42,202 nucleotides of DNA from Streptococcus porci DSM 23759 (GCF_000423765.1 NZ_AUIP01000019.1:1-42202), one strand, 5' to 3'. Shown: positions 25,120-35,727, counted from the stretch's first letter. Notes: generated by a model from the sequence alone, not told the origin. Made by a program: numbers and translations.

Positions 25120-27669
25120 CTACAATAGCTTTTTCAGTTCATAGAGGGCATTCATAGCTTCCATCGGAGTCAAGTTCATGACGTCAATAGCCCGCAATTT
25201 CTCTAGGAGAGCTGAGTTTTCAGCTTCTGGGAAAAGGCTGAGCTGTCCTATTGGTGAGTTTTGACCAAGCACTTCTCCATCGATCTCCAGATGATTGAGC
25301 TGTGCTGCACCTGCCTCTAAAGTGGTCAAAATCTTATCTGCCCGAGCCAGCAATGATGATGGAAGCCCTGCGATTTTAGCCACATGAATCCCATAGGACT
25401 TATCTGCTGGTCCCTGAGCAATCTTGTGTAGGAAAGTCACCTCACCATTTTGCTCCAGCGTCGCTACATGAACGTTGACAAGGCTTGTCAAGGTTGTTGA
25501 CAGCTCTGTCAACTCGTGGTAGTGAGTGGCAAACATAGTTTTTGCCCCAACTCTATCATGAATATACTCAATAATAGACTGAGCTAGAGCCATACCATCA
25601 TAAGTCGCAGTCCCACGTCCCAACTCATCAAAAAGAATCAAAGACCTTTCAGTCGCTCGTTGAATGGCATGATTGGCCTCCATCATCTCTACCATAAATG
25701 TGGATTGACCCGAAATTAAATCATCAGCTGCGCCAATTCGTGTAAAGATGGCATCAAAAATCGGTAACGAACAAGATTCTGCAGGCACATAAGACCCCAT
25801 CTGAGCCATGATGACAGTCAGGGCCAACTGTCGCATATAAGTGGACTTACCAGACATATTTGGACCTGTAATCAGTTGCATGCTTGTCTTGCTATCAAAA
25901 GCAATGCTGTTTGGAATGTAGGCTTGAACCCCCATAACCTTTTCCACTACAGCATGGCGTCCTTTTTCAATGGCAATCATTTGCTGGTCGTTAAAAGACG
26001 GACGAATGTAATGATTGGTCTCTGCCACAACCGCCAAACTTTGTAGGACATCAACTGTCGCAATAGCCTTAGCTAGAGCTTGTAGACGGTCAATATAGCG
26101 CTCTACTTGCGCTCGAATCCGCATAAAAATGTCGTATTCCAAGGTTGACGATTGCTCACGCGCCTCCAGCATTTCTCCCTCAATCTTAGCTAGCTCCGCT
26201 GTGCCAAAGCGCTCTGAATTTTTCAACGTTGCCTTACGGAAAAAGTGGTCTGGTACTAGAGAAAGATTCGAATTGGTCACATGAAAATAGTAGCCGTCCT
26301 TGCGATTGTAGTCAATTTTAAGATTATTGATACCCGTCGCCTCACGCTCACGCGCTTCAATATCAGCAATCCACGTCCGACCTTCTTTCATGACCTTGCG
26401 ATAGTTGTCCAAGGTTTCATCAAAACCTGTACGAATGATATTCCCCTCAGAAATGGTTGCTGGAGCATCTGGGTCAATGGCAGAGCGGATAAGATTTTCT
26501 AGTTCCGGAAGGATGTCAATTTGCTTGACAAGTTTGTCAACCACCTCGTGATCAAAGGTCTCCAAGATTGCCCTGATGTAAGGAACTTGAGCCAATGTCT
26601 GTCCCAGTTGTAACAGGTCTTTTGGATTGGCCTTACCAAAAGAAACACGACTGGCCAAGCGCTCAATGTCGTAAACCCCTTTAAGGCTGTCAGATAAATC
26701 GCTGCGTTCGATAAAGTTATCTAAGAAAACTGAGATAACTTCCTGACGATCATGGATTTTCTCCAAAGAAATCAAAGGTCTGTCAATCCAATTACGGAGC
26801 AAGCGCATACCCATAGCTGTTTTAGTCTCATCTAGGAGCCAATAAAGCGAACCGTGCTTTTTCCCAGTCCGAGCATTTTCTAGCAAATCTAAACTGGTCT
26901 TAGTAGCATAGGTCATCTGCAAATAGTCCTTGACCTCATAGTGTACAAGTTTTTGCAGGTGACTGAGCTCTCTCATCTGAGTCCTATGGACATAATTGAG
27001 AAGTTTCCCAGCCACAGATTTCTCTAGCTCTGTCAAGTTAGGAGCAATCAAATGGTCATCGTTGTAAACATCAATCTCTTGGGAGAGCAGAATGTTCATC
27101 TGTTTGGTGAGAATCTGCTCATCGTCTTTAGCTAATGCAAAACCAATAACCACCTCGCGAGCTTTGAGGTTTTGGATTTCGCTACAGACACTAGCAAAAT
27201 CCGTCAAATTGGTGACAAAAAACTCACCCGTTGATAAGTCCATGTAGGATAACGCAAAGCAATTATCCTTACTGTCAATAGCAACTAGAAAGTTATTGCT
27301 GCTGTCTGGTTTGGAAGAATCGACTGCCGTTCCTGGCGTGATGACCTGAACCACCTCACGTTTTACCACGCCGACAGCCGTCTTAGGATCTTCCATCTGC
27401 TCTGCGATAGCAACTTTGTAGCCTAAGTCGACTAAAACGTCAATATAAGCTTGTGCAGAGTGATGGGGGACTCCTGCCATAGGAATGGGGTTTTCAGCAT
27501 TCTTGTTGCGGCTAGTCAACCCAATCTCTAAAATCTGCGCTGCTTTTACCGCATCCTCATAAAAAAGTTCGTAGAAATCGCCCATGCGGAAAAGCAAAAA
27601 AGCATCTGGATATTGTGCTTTAATATCCAAATACTGTTGCATTCCTGGCGAAATTTTATCATGTGTCAT
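25120..27669 (-). CDS. mutS: DNA mismatch repair protein MutS
   Basis: Mismatch-recognition ATPase of 849 aa. The mismatch-reading Phe-x-Glu is present in [13 protein letters not shown] near residue 33. Walker A is GPNMSGKST (from residue 602), and [12 protein letters not shown] is the Walker B/signature block, followed by the FATHYHEL H-loop. A beta-clamp-binding-like QLSLF lies near the C-terminus. The ATG has no clear ribosome binding site. It follows argR by 81 bases that contain short inverted repeats. Confidence 0.97.
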   Translation of the reverse strand: MTHDKISPGMQQYLDIKAQYPDAFLLFRMGDFYELFYEDAVKAAQILEIGLTSRNKNAENPIPMAGVPHHSAQAYIDVLVDLGYKVAIAEQMEDPKTAVGVVKREVVQVITPGTAVDSSKPDSSNNFLVAIDSKDNCFALSYMDLSTGEFFVTNLTDFASVCSEIQNLKAREVVIGFALAKDDEQILTKQMNILLSQEIDVYNDDHLIAPNLTELEKSVAGKLLNYVHRTQMRELSHLQKLVHYEVKDYLQMTYATKTSLDLLENARTGKKHGSLYWLLDETKTAMGMRLLRNWIDRPLISLEKIHDRQEVISVFLDNFIERSDLSDSLKGVYDIERLASRVSFGKANPKDLLQLGQTLAQVPYIRAILETFDHEVVDKLVKQIDILPELENLIRSAIDPDAPATISEGNIIRTGFDETLDNYRKVMKEGRTWIADIEAREREATGINNLKIDYNRKDGYYFHVTNSNLSLVPDHFFRKATLKNSERFGTAELAKIEGEMLEAREQSSTLEYDIFMRIRAQVERYIDRLQALAKAIATVDVLQSLAVVAETNHYIRPSFNDQQMIAIEKGRHAVVEKVMGVQAYIPNSIAFDSKTSMQLITGPNMSGKSTYMRQLALTVIMAQMGSYVPAESCSLPIFDAIFTRIGAADDLISGQSTFMVEMMEANHAIQRATERSLILFDELGRGTATYDGMALAQSIIEYIHDRVGAKTMFATHYHELTELSTTLTSLVNVHVATLEQNGEVTFLHKIAQGPADKSYGIHVAKIAGLPSSLLARADKILTTLEAGAAQLNHLEIDGEVLGQNSPIGQLSLFPEAENSALLEKLRAIDVMNLTPMEAMNALYELKKLL

Positions 27670-27750
27670 AATATGTGATACAAAGGAATAGCTTCCCGTA
27701 TTTAGCTAGTTTCCTAACTAAACGCTCCTTTCTTATGTCTCTTGCTCGGT

Positions 27751-28188
27751 TTATAGACCCGCACGCAAATCTTTTTCAAAATCGCTTGCGATAGTCTCAT
27801 CCTTGCAGACGACAAGAAGGGTATCGGCTCCAGCCACAGTCCCTAAAATGTTTTCGTTAGCATCTTTATCAATAATATTAGCCAAAACATCTGCCTCACC
27901 CAACTCCGTGTGGAAAACCAGCATAAAGCCTGCACGCGCCACTCGACGGATGTAAGAGCGCGCTGCTTGGCTAAACTGTGAGGTCACTGCTTCAGACAAG
28001 CTATAATAAAGTTTGCCCTCATCATCACGAAGTTTCAGCAAGCCTAATTCACGCAAGTCACGAGAGAGAGTTGCCTGAGTCACCGAAATGCCTTGCTCTT
28101 GGAGATGAGCTTTGATTTCTTCTTGCGTACCAACATGGTGGTTCAAAACAATACTTTTTATCAATTCATGTCTATTTTTTTTGTTCAT
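27751..28188 (-). CDS. argR: Arginine repressor
   Basis: ArgR/AhrC family regulator of arginine metabolism, 145 aa. The N-terminal winged HTH includes [20 protein letters not shown] and [11 protein letters not shown]. The C-terminal hexamerisation and arginine-binding domain includes [15 protein letters not shown]. It is divergent from argS and upstream of mutS; the argS-argR-mutS order is typical of streptococci. Streptococci often carry several ArgR paralogues, so the exact regulon is not fixed by the sequence. Confidence 0.94.
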   Translation of the reverse strand: MNKKNRHELIKSIVLNHHVGTQEEIKAHLQEQGISVTQATLSRDLRELGLLKLRDDEGKLYYSLSEAVTSQFSQAARSYIRRVARAGFMLVFHTELGEADVLANIIDKDANENILGTVAGADTLLVVCKDETIASDFEKDLRAGL

Positions 28189-28244
28189 TGATTTTCCTTC
28201 TAATTTTTAGATATTTTTTCTAAAATGATTAATTATGTAGATAA

Positions 28245-28273
28245 ATTATACCAAATATAATGTAAATATACAA
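28245..28273 (-). promoter_or_regulatory. argR promoter with possible ARG-box
   Basis: On the minus strand TTGTAT (28268-28273) and TATAAT (28245-28250, extended by TGG) are 17 bases apart. The palindrome-like TGTAAATATACA at 28261-28272 overlaps the -35 and could be an ArgR site giving autoregulation; the match to ARG-box consensus is only approximate. Confidence 0.65.
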
Positions 28274-28276
28274 ATC

Positions 28277-28300
28277 AAAAAAAGAGTTTTTACACTCTTT
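28277..28300 (-). terminator. Minus-strand terminator upstream of argR
   Basis: AAAAGAGTGTAAAAACTCTTTTTTTG on the minus strand forms a hairpin with a T tail. No intact gene ends here; it follows the gene remnant at 28300-28422. Confidence 0.6.
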
Positions 28301-28422
28301 TAGTCCTCTCCTGTCTCCCTAAACTTAATCACCACACGAAAGTGACGTTTGGGGGAGCTCTGATATCTGCCATTTGGATATTTTGTCAGATAAAGACTTC
28401 CAGCTCCCAAGTAATCTGACTG
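28300..28422 (-). pseudogene. Possible C-terminal remnant of an unidentified gene
   Basis: About 40 codons are open on the minus strand, reading SDYLGAGSLYLTKYPNGRYQ then SSPKRHFRVVIKFRE, ending at a TAA followed directly by a terminator. Upstream, the frame meets TAG and TGA. The protein-like composition and the terminator suggest the tail of a lost gene. I do not recognise the family. Confidence 0.35.
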
Positions 28423-28661
28423 CTATCAGTTCCCGTTTCCAACTTAAAAAGGGCTCCTAGGCTTTTCTAGTTATTATATGTAAGGACTACTAGATGAAAA
28501 TCAATGAAACATCTGCTTGGCTCATAGTTATATTTTCCTGTGATATTCTCTTGTATTCGTTTTCATTTTCGATTTTCCTTTCTTAATTAACACATTTTTC
28601 CGAACCTCAGTCGCTTTTATGGTAAAATATAAGAAATGATTATATTTATAATGGAGACACT
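28423..28661. other. Upstream region of argS
   Basis: AT-rich and without ORFs. An extended -10 TGGTAAAAT near 28619 and GGAGA before the argS start can serve argS. I see no T-box hairpin or specifier loop. Confidence 0.4.
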
Positions 28662-30353
28662 ATGGACACAAAACAATTAATTGCAACTGAAATTGCAAAA
28701 GCTGTTCCCGAGCTTGAACTGGAGACTATCTTGAATCTCCTTGAAAAGCCTAAAAATGCTAGTATGGGTGATTTGGCCTTTCCAGCCTTTTCCTTGGCAA
28801 AAAGCTGGCGCAAGGCTCCAAACATGATTGCTAGTGATATTGCTGAAAAAATTGATGCAACAAACTTTGAAAAAGTGGAGGCCGTCGGACCTTACATCAA
28901 CTTCTTCCTAGACAAGAGCCAAATCTCTGCCCAAGTTTTATCAGAAGTAATCTCAGCAGGTTCTCACTACGCTGACCAAAATATCGGACTTGGTCGTCAT
29001 ATCGCCTTTGACATGTCAAGTCCAAACATCGCAAAACCTTTCTCAATCGGTCACTTGCGCTCTACCGTTATCGCGGATGCTTTGGCAAATATCGTAGAAA
29101 AGCAGGGCTACAAACCCGTTCGTATCAACCATTTGGGTGACTGGGGCAAACAGTTTGGAATGCTGATTGTAGCCTATAAAAAATGGGGGAGCAAAGAAGC
29201 CGTCGAAGCTAATCCTATCGCTGAACTGTTGAAACTCTATGTTCGCATCAATGCAGAAGTTGAGGAACACCCTGAACTTGACGAAGAAGCGCGTGATTGG
29301 TTCCGCAAATTGGAAGCAGGGGATGAGGAAGCGACTGCACTTTGGCAATGGTTCCGAGACGAAAGTCTAGTGGAATTTAACCGCCTCTATGATCAACTTA
29401 ACGTGAGCTTTGATAGCTATAATGGCGAAGCCTTTTATAATGATAAAATGGACGAAGTCGTTGAGCTTTTGACCGAAAAAGGTCTGCTGGAAGAATCTCA
29501 AGGGGCTCAAGTGGTCAACCTTGAAAAATACGGCATCGAGCATCCAGCTCTCATCAAAAAGTCTGACGGAGCAACCCTCTACATCACCCGTGACCTAGCA
29601 GCTGCCCTTTACCGTAAACGCACCTACGATTTCGCTAAGTCTATCTATGTGGTGGGCAACGAGCAAGCAGCTCACTTCAAACAGCTCAAAGCCGTCCTCA
29701 AAGAAATGGGCTACGACTGGTCTGACGACATGACCCACGTCCCGTTTGGCTTGGTAACCAAAGAAGGTAAAAAACTGTCCACTCGTAAGGGTAACGTTAT
29801 CCTGCTCGAACCAACCGTGGCTGAGGCTATCAGTCGTGCTCAAGCACAAATCGAGGCAAAAAATCCTAACCTTGCTAACAAAGAAGCCGTTGCCCATGCT
29901 GTTGGTGTTGGCGCTATCAAGTTTTACGACCTCAAAACCGATCGTATGAACGGCTATGACTTTGACCTTGAAGCTATGGTCTCCTTCGAAGGCGAGACGG
30001 GTCCTTACGTTCAGTATGCCCACGCTCGTATTCAATCGATTCTTCGTAAGGCTGATTTTGTGGCAAAAGCTGACGCTACTTACAGCCTGTCTGACACCGA
30101 AAGCTGGGAAATTATTAAATTGTTACAATCCTTCCCGCAAGTCATTAACCGTGCCTCTGACAACTTTGAACCATCTATCGTAGCAAAATTTGCCATCAAC
30201 TTGGCACAGGCTTTCAATAAATACTATGCCCACACCCGCATCCTTGACGAAAGTCCAGAACGCGACAGCCGCCTAGCCCTCAGCTACGCAACCGCAACGG
30301 TCCTCAAAGAAGCACTCCGCCTCCTTGGCGTAGAAGCTCCAGATGAGATGTAA
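28662..30353 (+). CDS. argS: Arginyl-tRNA synthetase
   Basis: Class I aminoacyl-tRNA synthetase charging tRNA-Arg. The 563 aa contain the N-terminal Add-1 domain for tRNA D-loop recognition (~1-110), the HIGH-type motif in [11 protein letters not shown] and the KMSKS-type loop in [11 protein letters not shown]. The C-terminal DALR anticodon-binding domain ends the protein. It is monocistronic, with a convergent terminator downstream. Confidence 0.97.
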   Translation: MDTKQLIATEIAKAVPELELETILNLLEKPKNASMGDLAFPAFSLAKSWRKAPNMIASDIAEKIDATNFEKVEAVGPYINFFLDKSQISAQVLSEVISAGSHYADQNIGLGRHIAFDMSSPNIAKPFSIGHLRSTVIADALANIVEKQGYKPVRINHLGDWGKQFGMLIVAYKKWGSKEAVEANPIAELLKLYVRINAEVEEHPELDEEARDWFRKLEAGDEEATALWQWFRDESLVEFNRLYDQLNVSFDSYNGEAFYNDKMDEVVELLTEKGLLEESQGAQVVNLEKYGIEHPALIKKSDGATLYITRDLAAALYRKRTYDFAKSIYVVGNEQAAHFKQLKAVLKEMGYDWSDDMTHVPFGLVTKEGKKLSTRKGNVILLEPTVAEAISRAQAQIEAKNPNLANKEAVAHAVGVGAIKFYDLKTDRMNGYDFDLEAMVSFEGETGPYVQYAHARIQSILRKADFVAKADATYSLSDTESWEIIKLLQSFPQVINRASDNFEPSIVAKFAINLAQAFNKYYAHTRILDESPERDSRLALSYATATVLKEALRLLGVEAPDEM

Positions 30354-30371
30354 GACTCGAGAATAAGGACT

Positions 30372-30402
30372 AAAAAAATGAGGTTTCAAACCTCATTTTT
30401 TT
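30372..30402. terminator. Bidirectional terminator between argS and the LPXTG gene
   Basis: Two perfect 15-base arms, AAAAAAATGAGGTTT and AAACCTCATTTTTTT, separated by one base, serve both convergent genes. Confidence 0.9.
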
Positions 30403-30410
30403 ATCTATTC

Positions 30411-31394
30411 TTAATGATTGCGGCGTTCTTTCCAAGCTAGTAGGCTAGCAACGAGCACTCCTATTCCAGTCAGGCTAAGGAGCGCTTGTGCCTCTTCACC
30501 TGTCTTTGGTAAGGTCTTTTTCTCTTCTTTTTGAGTTGTTGGCGCCTCTGTTTTAGCTTCAGTGACCTCTGTTCTTGCAGTTGTGCTTGCTGTTGATGTG
30601 CTGTCTGCTTTACCACTTGTGGTGCTAGCAGAGCTGCTGCTTGAGGTTGCACTAGACTCGGCACTACTTGTCTCCGTCCATGGTGCTTCTGTCGTTGTTG
30701 GAGCTGTTGTTGTAGACGCTTCCGTCGTTGGTTCTTCGGTCACAGTAGAATCTGGAGTTGGTTTCGGTGTTGGTGTCGAGTGATCTCGTGTGTACCAGAT
30801 ACCGACGTGGGTTTCCCTTTCCATCGTTTCATAGGTATATGTGCCGGCCTTAGATCCGTCTGTAAGCCTATAGCCAGGGAAATCAAGCGCCGATACGGTG
30901 TGGCTCTCTCCCGGATTCACCGTAATGACTTCTTCTTTGAGAGTGGTGTTACTTAGGTCGCCATCAATAGAGATCCAAGCAACTTTAAGAGTCTTAGGTT
31001 GCTGAACTGGTTGTTCGGGGTTGGTTGGCTCTGGTGCTGGAGAGTCTTTTACCATCCAGAATTGAATCCAAGCTGACCCGCCCTCCTTATACATACGTAG
31101 AGCATAATCATATGTGAAAGTATAGGTAGGTTCTGTGTACTCATCTAATTTATATCCCGCCACTTCTGGTGCAGATACTGTTTTTGTTTCGCCTGGGTTA
31201 ATCGTTACGAAGTAATGAGATAGTGGACCATCTTCAGCAGAGACTGTGCCAATAAGAACAGAAATAGCTTGTTGAGCTGTATCTTCCGCGTGAACGATAT
31301 TTTTATCTAGAACAGGAACAACATTAGTTACTACACCTCCACCGAGAATAGCTAGGGAAGCAAGCGAGAGGCTAAATTTTGTGATTTTCTTCAT
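30411..31394 (-). CDS. LPXTG-anchored surface protein with two MucBP-like repeats
   Basis: A 327-aa cell-wall protein. Residues 1-36 are a signal peptide (MKKITKFSLSLASLAILGGG, cut likely after HA-E). Two homologous modules follow, about 43-115 and 134-203: each contains T(I/V)NPGE(T/S)xTVSA, GY(K/R)L and a TxTY end, resembling MucBP/Big-type adhesin modules. Residues ~205-285 are a Ser/Thr/Ala-rich wall-spanning stalk. The sorting signal is LPKTG at 295-299, then a hydrophobic helix and the tail KERRNH. It is likely anchored by sortase A. The ligand is unknown. The ribosome binding site is AAAGGAG. The promoter carries a TA dinucleotide repeat, suggesting variable expression. Confidence 0.9.
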   Translation of the reverse strand: MKKITKFSLSLASLAILGGGVVTNVVPVLDKNIVHAEDTAQQAISVLIGTVSAEDGPLSHYFVTINPGETKTVSAPEVAGYKLDEYTEPTYTFTYDYALRMYKEGGSAWIQFWMVKDSPAPEPTNPEQPVQQPKTLKVAWISIDGDLSNTTLKEEVITVNPGESHTVSALDFPGYRLTDGSKAGTYTYETMERETHVGIWYTRDHSTPTPKPTPDSTVTEEPTTEASTTTAPTTTEAPWTETSSAESSATSSSSSASTTSGKADSTSTASTTARTEVTEAKTEAPTTQKEEKKTLPKTGEEAQALLSLTGIGVLVASLLAWKERRNH

Positions 31395-31448
31395 CCTTTT
31401 TCTCCTTTGATAAAAACTTGATTTTGAGACTGTTTTTCATCAATTTTA

Positions 31449-31477
31449 AATATATATATATATATATAATTTGTCAA
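31449..31477 (-). promoter_or_regulatory. Promoter with (TA)9 tract in the spacer
   Basis: On the minus strand the consensus -35 TTGACA (31472-31477) is followed 17 bases later by TATATT (31449-31454). The spacer and the -10 are made of an alternating TA tract (31451-31468, nine units). Gain or loss of a unit would change the spacing or the -10 sequence of the LPXTG gene promoter. Confidence 0.75.
31451..31468. repeat. (TA)9 dinucleotide microsatellite
   Basis: Nine perfect TA units between the -35 and -10 regions of the LPXTG surface protein gene; no other TA tract of this length is apparent in the window. Confidence 0.95.
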
Positions 31478-31573
31478 GTATTTATGCGTAATTTTTTTGA
31501 AATATTCGGAAAATCTTGATTATCCTACCATCCTCTGTTTGGTAATCAAACATCAAAAACATAAAATTATAAG

Positions 31574-31600
31574 AAAAGAGTTTCTCTGCGAAACTCTTTT
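31574..31600 (-). terminator. Terminator of the coiled-coil ABC exporter operon
   Basis: AAAAGAGTTTC and GAAACTCTTTT arms directly follow the permease stop codon, with an AT-rich tail. Confidence 0.85.
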
Positions 31601-34600
31601 TCACTCCACGCTTTTCAGGGCTTCTAGCATGTCCACGCGTCTGAGTTTATAGTTGACAAAGTAGCCTAGGACTGCCAAGATACTGGTGATGGCGATGATT
31701 GGCGCTAGGTAAACGTAAAAGGCAACTTTAGGTTGGAACATGATTTGGTTAGAGCCAATCATCCCTAAGATGATATGGTGAAGCACGCGCCCACCAATTA
31801 GTCCTACTACGATTCCGATAAGAGAGAGTAGGATGGTCTCACGATAGATGTATAGGGTGACCTCCTTGTTATGAAAACCGAGCACCTTTATGGTGGAGAG
31901 TTCACGAATACGCTCAGCCACATTGATATTTGTCAGATTATAGAGGATAACCACTCCTAAAAGCACTGACAAGATAATCAGGATAATCATGACAGATTGC
32001 AGAGAACCTGCCACTGTATGAAGGGTTTTCTCAAGAGCAGTGTTTTGTCCAACCGCTGCCACTTCTTCCATAGCTAGGAAATCAGCAGCAATAGCCTGGA
32101 TAGCTTTGTCAGACCTATCTTTCAATGTTACCAGATAGCTATTGGTCTCAAAGTTCTGTCCGGTGATAGTTTTGTAATAGTCGGCAGTCATGTAAATGTA
32201 CTGTCCCACATACATTTCAGTGACACCTGATACGGCTACAGTCACGGTCTGATCAGCTAGCGTCAGCTTGATTTTATCTCCCGCAGAAACACCGTACAAT
32301 TTTGCTAACTTTTCGGTGATAATAGCACCGCTTTGTCCCAAATGAAGAACTGAGCCTGACTCTCTCTCGCGAAGATTGATATAGTCTTTCAGGGTGGACT
32401 GGCCCGTAACGATAAGATTAATCGCCACTTCTTCGTCCTGCCCTTTGATTTTCTCAGTCAAAGCCTGATAGTAAATGGCTTGCGAGTTGTCAATCTGAGA
32501 ATTTTTCAGAACTTTCTCAATAACAGGCTTATCCTTTTGTCTCTTGCTAGCTACAATCATGTCATAGTGAACAATATCTCCAAACTGAGTCTCTGCCACT
32601 CCTGAAATGGAAGACTGGATACCTAAGCCAGCAAAGAGCAGAGCCGCTGAACCAGCAACGCCAAAGATAGTCATCAACATGCGCTGTTTGTAGCGGAAAA
32701 TATTTCGAGCTGTTACTTTGTGAGTAAAACTGAGACGCTTCCAGATAAACGGCACTTTCTCCAAGAGAATTTTAGAGCCTGCTACTGGGGGCTTGGCTTG
32801 CAAAAGCTGCGCAGCTTTTTCACCGAGTTCACGACGAGCCACTAAGTAGGCGGGAAGTACCGCAGAAAGCAAGGCCAACCCTATTGCCAAGAAGGTCCAA
32901 CTTGGATAGAAATAGGTATGACTGCTACCAATAACCGTTCCCTCAGTCAGGATTCTACCAATGATAGGTGATAATATAAAGTGACCTAGCAAGGTCCCCA
33001 CACCGGTCCCTAGTAAACTAGCCACTAGGCCGTAGATGACAAATTTGGCAATAATCTGACCATTAGTATAGCCTAATGCCTTGAAAATCCCTGCTTTATG
33101 ACGTTCCTCATCTACAAAACGTGTCATGGTAGTCAAGGTCACCATGGCGGCGACAAGGTAAAGTACCACAGGGAAAATATCCCCTACAGCAGAGATTGAA
33201 TCTGCCCCCATCGAATAGGTAGCGTAGCCCTCCCCACCAGGAAGCGTCTTCCGAGTGTAGATGGTATAGTTAGGCTCTTTCAAAGCTTTTAAATCGGATT
33301 TAGCCTCTTCTAAGTCGCTCTTGGCGTCAGCAATTTTTGTATCAGCTTGCGACTTTTCTTTCTCATAGTCCCTCTCTGATTTTTTGAGCTCTGCGCTAGC
33401 TTTTTCAAGGTTATCTTGATTGTCTGAGATGGTTTGCTTAGTTTCTTCTAGCTTTTTAAGGTTTGCTTGGTAATCTGACTGACCTGTTTGATATTTAGCA
33501 AGTCCCTCTTGGTAGGCCGCTAGACCTGCCTCATAATCTGTCTTAGCTTGGTTGTAGTCCCTCAGCCCCGCTTCATACTGGGCACGCCCTGCTTGGTAGC
33601 TAGCCAGGTTACTCTCATAAGTCGAAAGCCCTGCTTTATACTGGGCTAAACCTTCTTGATAAGCTAATTTAGCCGCCTCTAGCTGGACTTCTTGTCGCGC
33701 CAATTCTTCTTGCGCTAGCCTAATTTCCTCCACGGTAGTCGGATCTTGGCCGGTGGCAACTAAAGCATCGGTTTTTGCATAAATCTCCGCCTGAGCCCTC
33801 TGAAGTTCCTGCTCGCTCACACTAATAGACTGGGCTGTCTCATCTAACTGAACTTTATTGGCGTCAAGTGTTGACTTAGCGAGGGTCAGTTCCTTCTCTG
33901 CACTATCCAACTGGGTTTTAGTAGCATCCAATGTTGCCTTAGCTTGGTCTATCTCTGCCTTTGCCTGATTGAGTTTAGCCTCATTGGCAGCTAATTCTGC
34001 TGAAGCTTGAGCAAGTTCCTTGGCGGCACCATCTAATTTCTCCTGACCTGAGGATAGCTCCGCTTGGGCAGACTCAATTTGTTTTTTCCCATTTGAGAGG
34101 TCTTTTTTCCCGTCAGAAATAGCTTTGGCTGCGTCAGCCAATTTTTTCTCAGAGTCAGAAACCTCGTCGTAACCTTTATTTATCTCAGCTTGCGCGGACG
34201 CTTGAACCGTCGTAAGACGGTTTTCCCCATTATCCGCCAATAAGTCATCCAAATCCCTGCGGTGCTTGCTGAGGCGCTCCTCGTAGCTCGTTTGATAGTA
34301 GGACAGCGATTTTAAGTCATCGTAGGAAATCCTAGCAATCATGTAGACATCCGAGTCAAAGCTGGCCTTGGGAACAACAGCATAACCTGTCAATTCACCT
34401 GTTCCCGCCGTCGTCTGACCCATCGTTTCATTGTCCCAGATCTCTGCAGAATTGACAAAACCAACCACCTTAAAGGTGTTTTGCTTCAGTATCCCTTGCT
34501 CCGACTGGGTAAAACTGATGGTGTCACCGAGCCGATAATGGTCTTTCATCTTCTCGGCCAGAGCGATTTCTGTCTCCGTTTTTGGGAGACGACCAGACAT

Positions 34601-34948
34601 GAGCTGATAGCGAGAAACACTCTCTGACTGCGAAAAGACCCTGACCGCCTCCTGACTATCCGCAACCGTCACATCCGTTAAATAACCAAATTCGACAGTT
34701 GCTTTGGGCAAGTCTGACAACTCATTGACGTCTGCTTGGTCCAAGCCATAATCTGCCATAACCGCCAGATCCATCAGATTGGTCTTGTCAATAAAATCCT
34801 GGGCAGTCCGCCTCATGTTTGGAGTCGTGACTTTGAGCCCAATCAAAGCAAGGGCACCGATTCCCATCAGAGAAAAGATGGAAAAAAGTCGTCCCTTAGA
34901 GGTCGTGAAAGACTGGCGAATATCTTTCCAGTAGATTGATTTTTTCAT
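31601..34948 (-). CDS. FtsX/MacB-type ABC transporter permease with long extracytoplasmic coiled coil
   Basis: An 1,115-aa permease. An N-terminal helix (~17-38) leads into a MacB-like extracytoplasmic part, then a very long coiled coil (~235-560). The coil is rich in Ala, Gln, Glu and Lys and contains Tyr/Leu/Gly heptads such as YQEGLAQYKAGLSTYESNL. Three helices follow (~590-715, with the FtsX region FVDEERHKAGIFKALGYTNG), then a second extracytoplasmic domain and three terminal helices (~985-1100). This is the two-FtsX-domain exporter layout. Heptads of this kind also occur in YhgE/Pip-like proteins. The substrate is unknown; the coil could reach across the cell wall. The ATPase gene is 12 bases upstream. 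Confidence 0.9.
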   Translation of the reverse strand: MKKSIYWKDIRQSFTTSKGRLFSIFSLMGIGALALIGLKVTTPNMRRTAQDFIDKTNLMDLAVMADYGLDQADVNELSDLPKATVEFGYLTDVTVADSQEAVRVFSQSESVSRYQLMSGRLPKTETEIALAEKMKDHYRLGDTISFTQSEQGILKQNTFKVVGFVNSAEIWDNETMGQTTAGTGELTGYAVVPKASFDSDVYMIARISYDDLKSLSYYQTSYEERLSKHRRDLDDLLADNGENRLTTVQASAQAEINKGYDEVSDSEKKLADAAKAISDGKKDLSNGKKQIESAQAELSSGQEKLDGAAKELAQASAELAANEAKLNQAKAEIDQAKATLDATKTQLDSAEKELTLAKSTLDANKVQLDETAQSISVSEQELQRAQAEIYAKTDALVATGQDPTTVEEIRLAQEELARQEVQLEAAKLAYQEGLAQYKAGLSTYESNLASYQAGRAQYEAGLRDYNQAKTDYEAGLAAYQEGLAKYQTGQSDYQANLKKLEETKQTISDNQDNLEKASAELKKSERDYEKEKSQADTKIADAKSDLEEAKSDLKALKEPNYTIYTRKTLPGGEGYATYSMGADSISAVGDIFPVVLYLVAAMVTLTTMTRFVDEERHKAGIFKALGYTNGQIIAKFVIYGLVASLLGTGVGTLLGHFILSPIIGRILTEGTVIGSSHTYFYPSWTFLAIGLALLSAVLPAYLVARRELGEKAAQLLQAKPPVAGSKILLEKVPFIWKRLSFTHKVTARNIFRYKQRMLMTIFGVAGSAALLFAGLGIQSSISGVAETQFGDIVHYDMIVASKRQKDKPVIEKVLKNSQIDNSQAIYYQALTEKIKGQDEEVAINLIVTGQSTLKDYINLRERESGSVLHLGQSGAIITEKLAKLYGVSAGDKIKLTLADQTVTVAVSGVTEMYVGQYIYMTADYYKTITGQNFETNSYLVTLKDRSDKAIQAIAADFLAMEEVAAVGQNTALEKTLHTVAGSLQSVMIILIILSVLLGVVILYNLTNINVAERIRELSTIKVLGFHNKEVTLYIYRETILLSLIGIVVGLIGGRVLHHIILGMIGSNQIMFQPKVAFYVYLAPIIAITSILAVLGYFVNYKLRRVDMLEALKSVE

Positions 34949-34960
34949 GGCACCGCCCTC

Positions 34961-35662
34961 CTAGTATTCCAAGGTAGCAATGTCCTGAGGGTTAGCGTTG
35001 AGCTTTACAGACTTAACGGTGGCGTCCCGCATATGAATAACGCGGTCGGCGATGGGAGCCAGAGCCGAGTTGTGAGTCACGATGATAACCGTCGCCCCTT
35101 GAGTTCTAGACATATTTTGCAGGATTTGCAGAACTTGCTTGCCAGTTTCATAATCTAGGGCGCCTGTCGGCTCATCGCAGAGCAGGATTTTTGGTTTTTT
35201 TGCCACGGCACGCGCGATTGAAACCCTTTGCTGCTCACCGCCAGACAGCTGGGCGGGAAAATTATCCAAACGATGTCCCAAGCCAACCTCAGTTAAAATG
35301 TCAACAGGATCCATGGCATCCTTAACAATTTCCGAAGCCAACTCCACGTTTTCTTTGGCCGTCAGGTTTGCCACCAAATTATAAAATTGGAAGACAAATC
35401 CAACATCGTCCCGCCGATAATTTGTCCGCTGATGGGAATTAAACTGCGCAATATCAACACCGTCAATAATAACCTGCCCCTCGTCATTGGTGTCCATACC
35501 ACCTAGAATATTGAGCAGGGTGGACTTGCCCGCTCCAGAAGAACCTAAAATAATGACCAGCTCCCCCTTTTCAATCTCAAAAGTCACATTTTCATTGGCA
35601 GAAATCACGGTATCCCCCATCTGATAACGCTTAGATGACTGCTTAACTTCTATATAGGACAT
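34961..35662 (-). CDS. ABC transporter ATP-binding protein (MacB/LolD type)
   Basis: Nucleotide-binding subunit of 233 aa for the coiled-coil permease. Walker A is GSSGAGKST at 40-48, the signature is [14 protein letters not shown], Walker B is [12 protein letters not shown], and the H-loop is VIIVTHNSA. The start at 35662 (MSYIEVKQ) has AAAGGAG upstream; the frame opens 18 bases earlier. With the divergent TetR gene this is a regulated exporter module. Confidence 0.93.
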   Translation of the reverse strand: MSYIEVKQSSKRYQMGDTVISANENVTFEIEKGELVIILGSSGAGKSTLLNILGGMDTNDEGQVIIDGVDIAQFNSHQRTNYRRDDVGFVFQFYNLVANLTAKENVELASEIVKDAMDPVDILTEVGLGHRLDNFPAQLSGGEQQRVSIARAVAKKPKILLCDEPTGALDYETGKQVLQILQNMSRTQGATVIIVTHNSALAPIADRVIHMRDATVKSVKLNANPQDIATLEY

Positions 35663-35718
35663 AGTAACTCCTTTTCTCATTTGCTATCTTGACAGACTAA
35701 TACATATTCTATATACTA

Positions 35719-35727
35719 ATTATAGCA
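35719..35727 (-). promoter_or_regulatory. Extended -10 promoter of the exporter operon in the TetR-divergent region
   Basis: TGCTATAAT on the minus strand (TATAAT at 35719-35724). No strong -35 is seen. Nearby 35698-35720 has AT-rich imperfect repeats (CTAATACATA, TATATACTAA) that might be the TetR operator. Confidence 0.5.

Noticed and set aside
28423..28661. T-box riboswitch upstream of argS
   Set aside because: No stem I, no T-box sequence and no terminator-antiterminator pair are visible on the plus strand.
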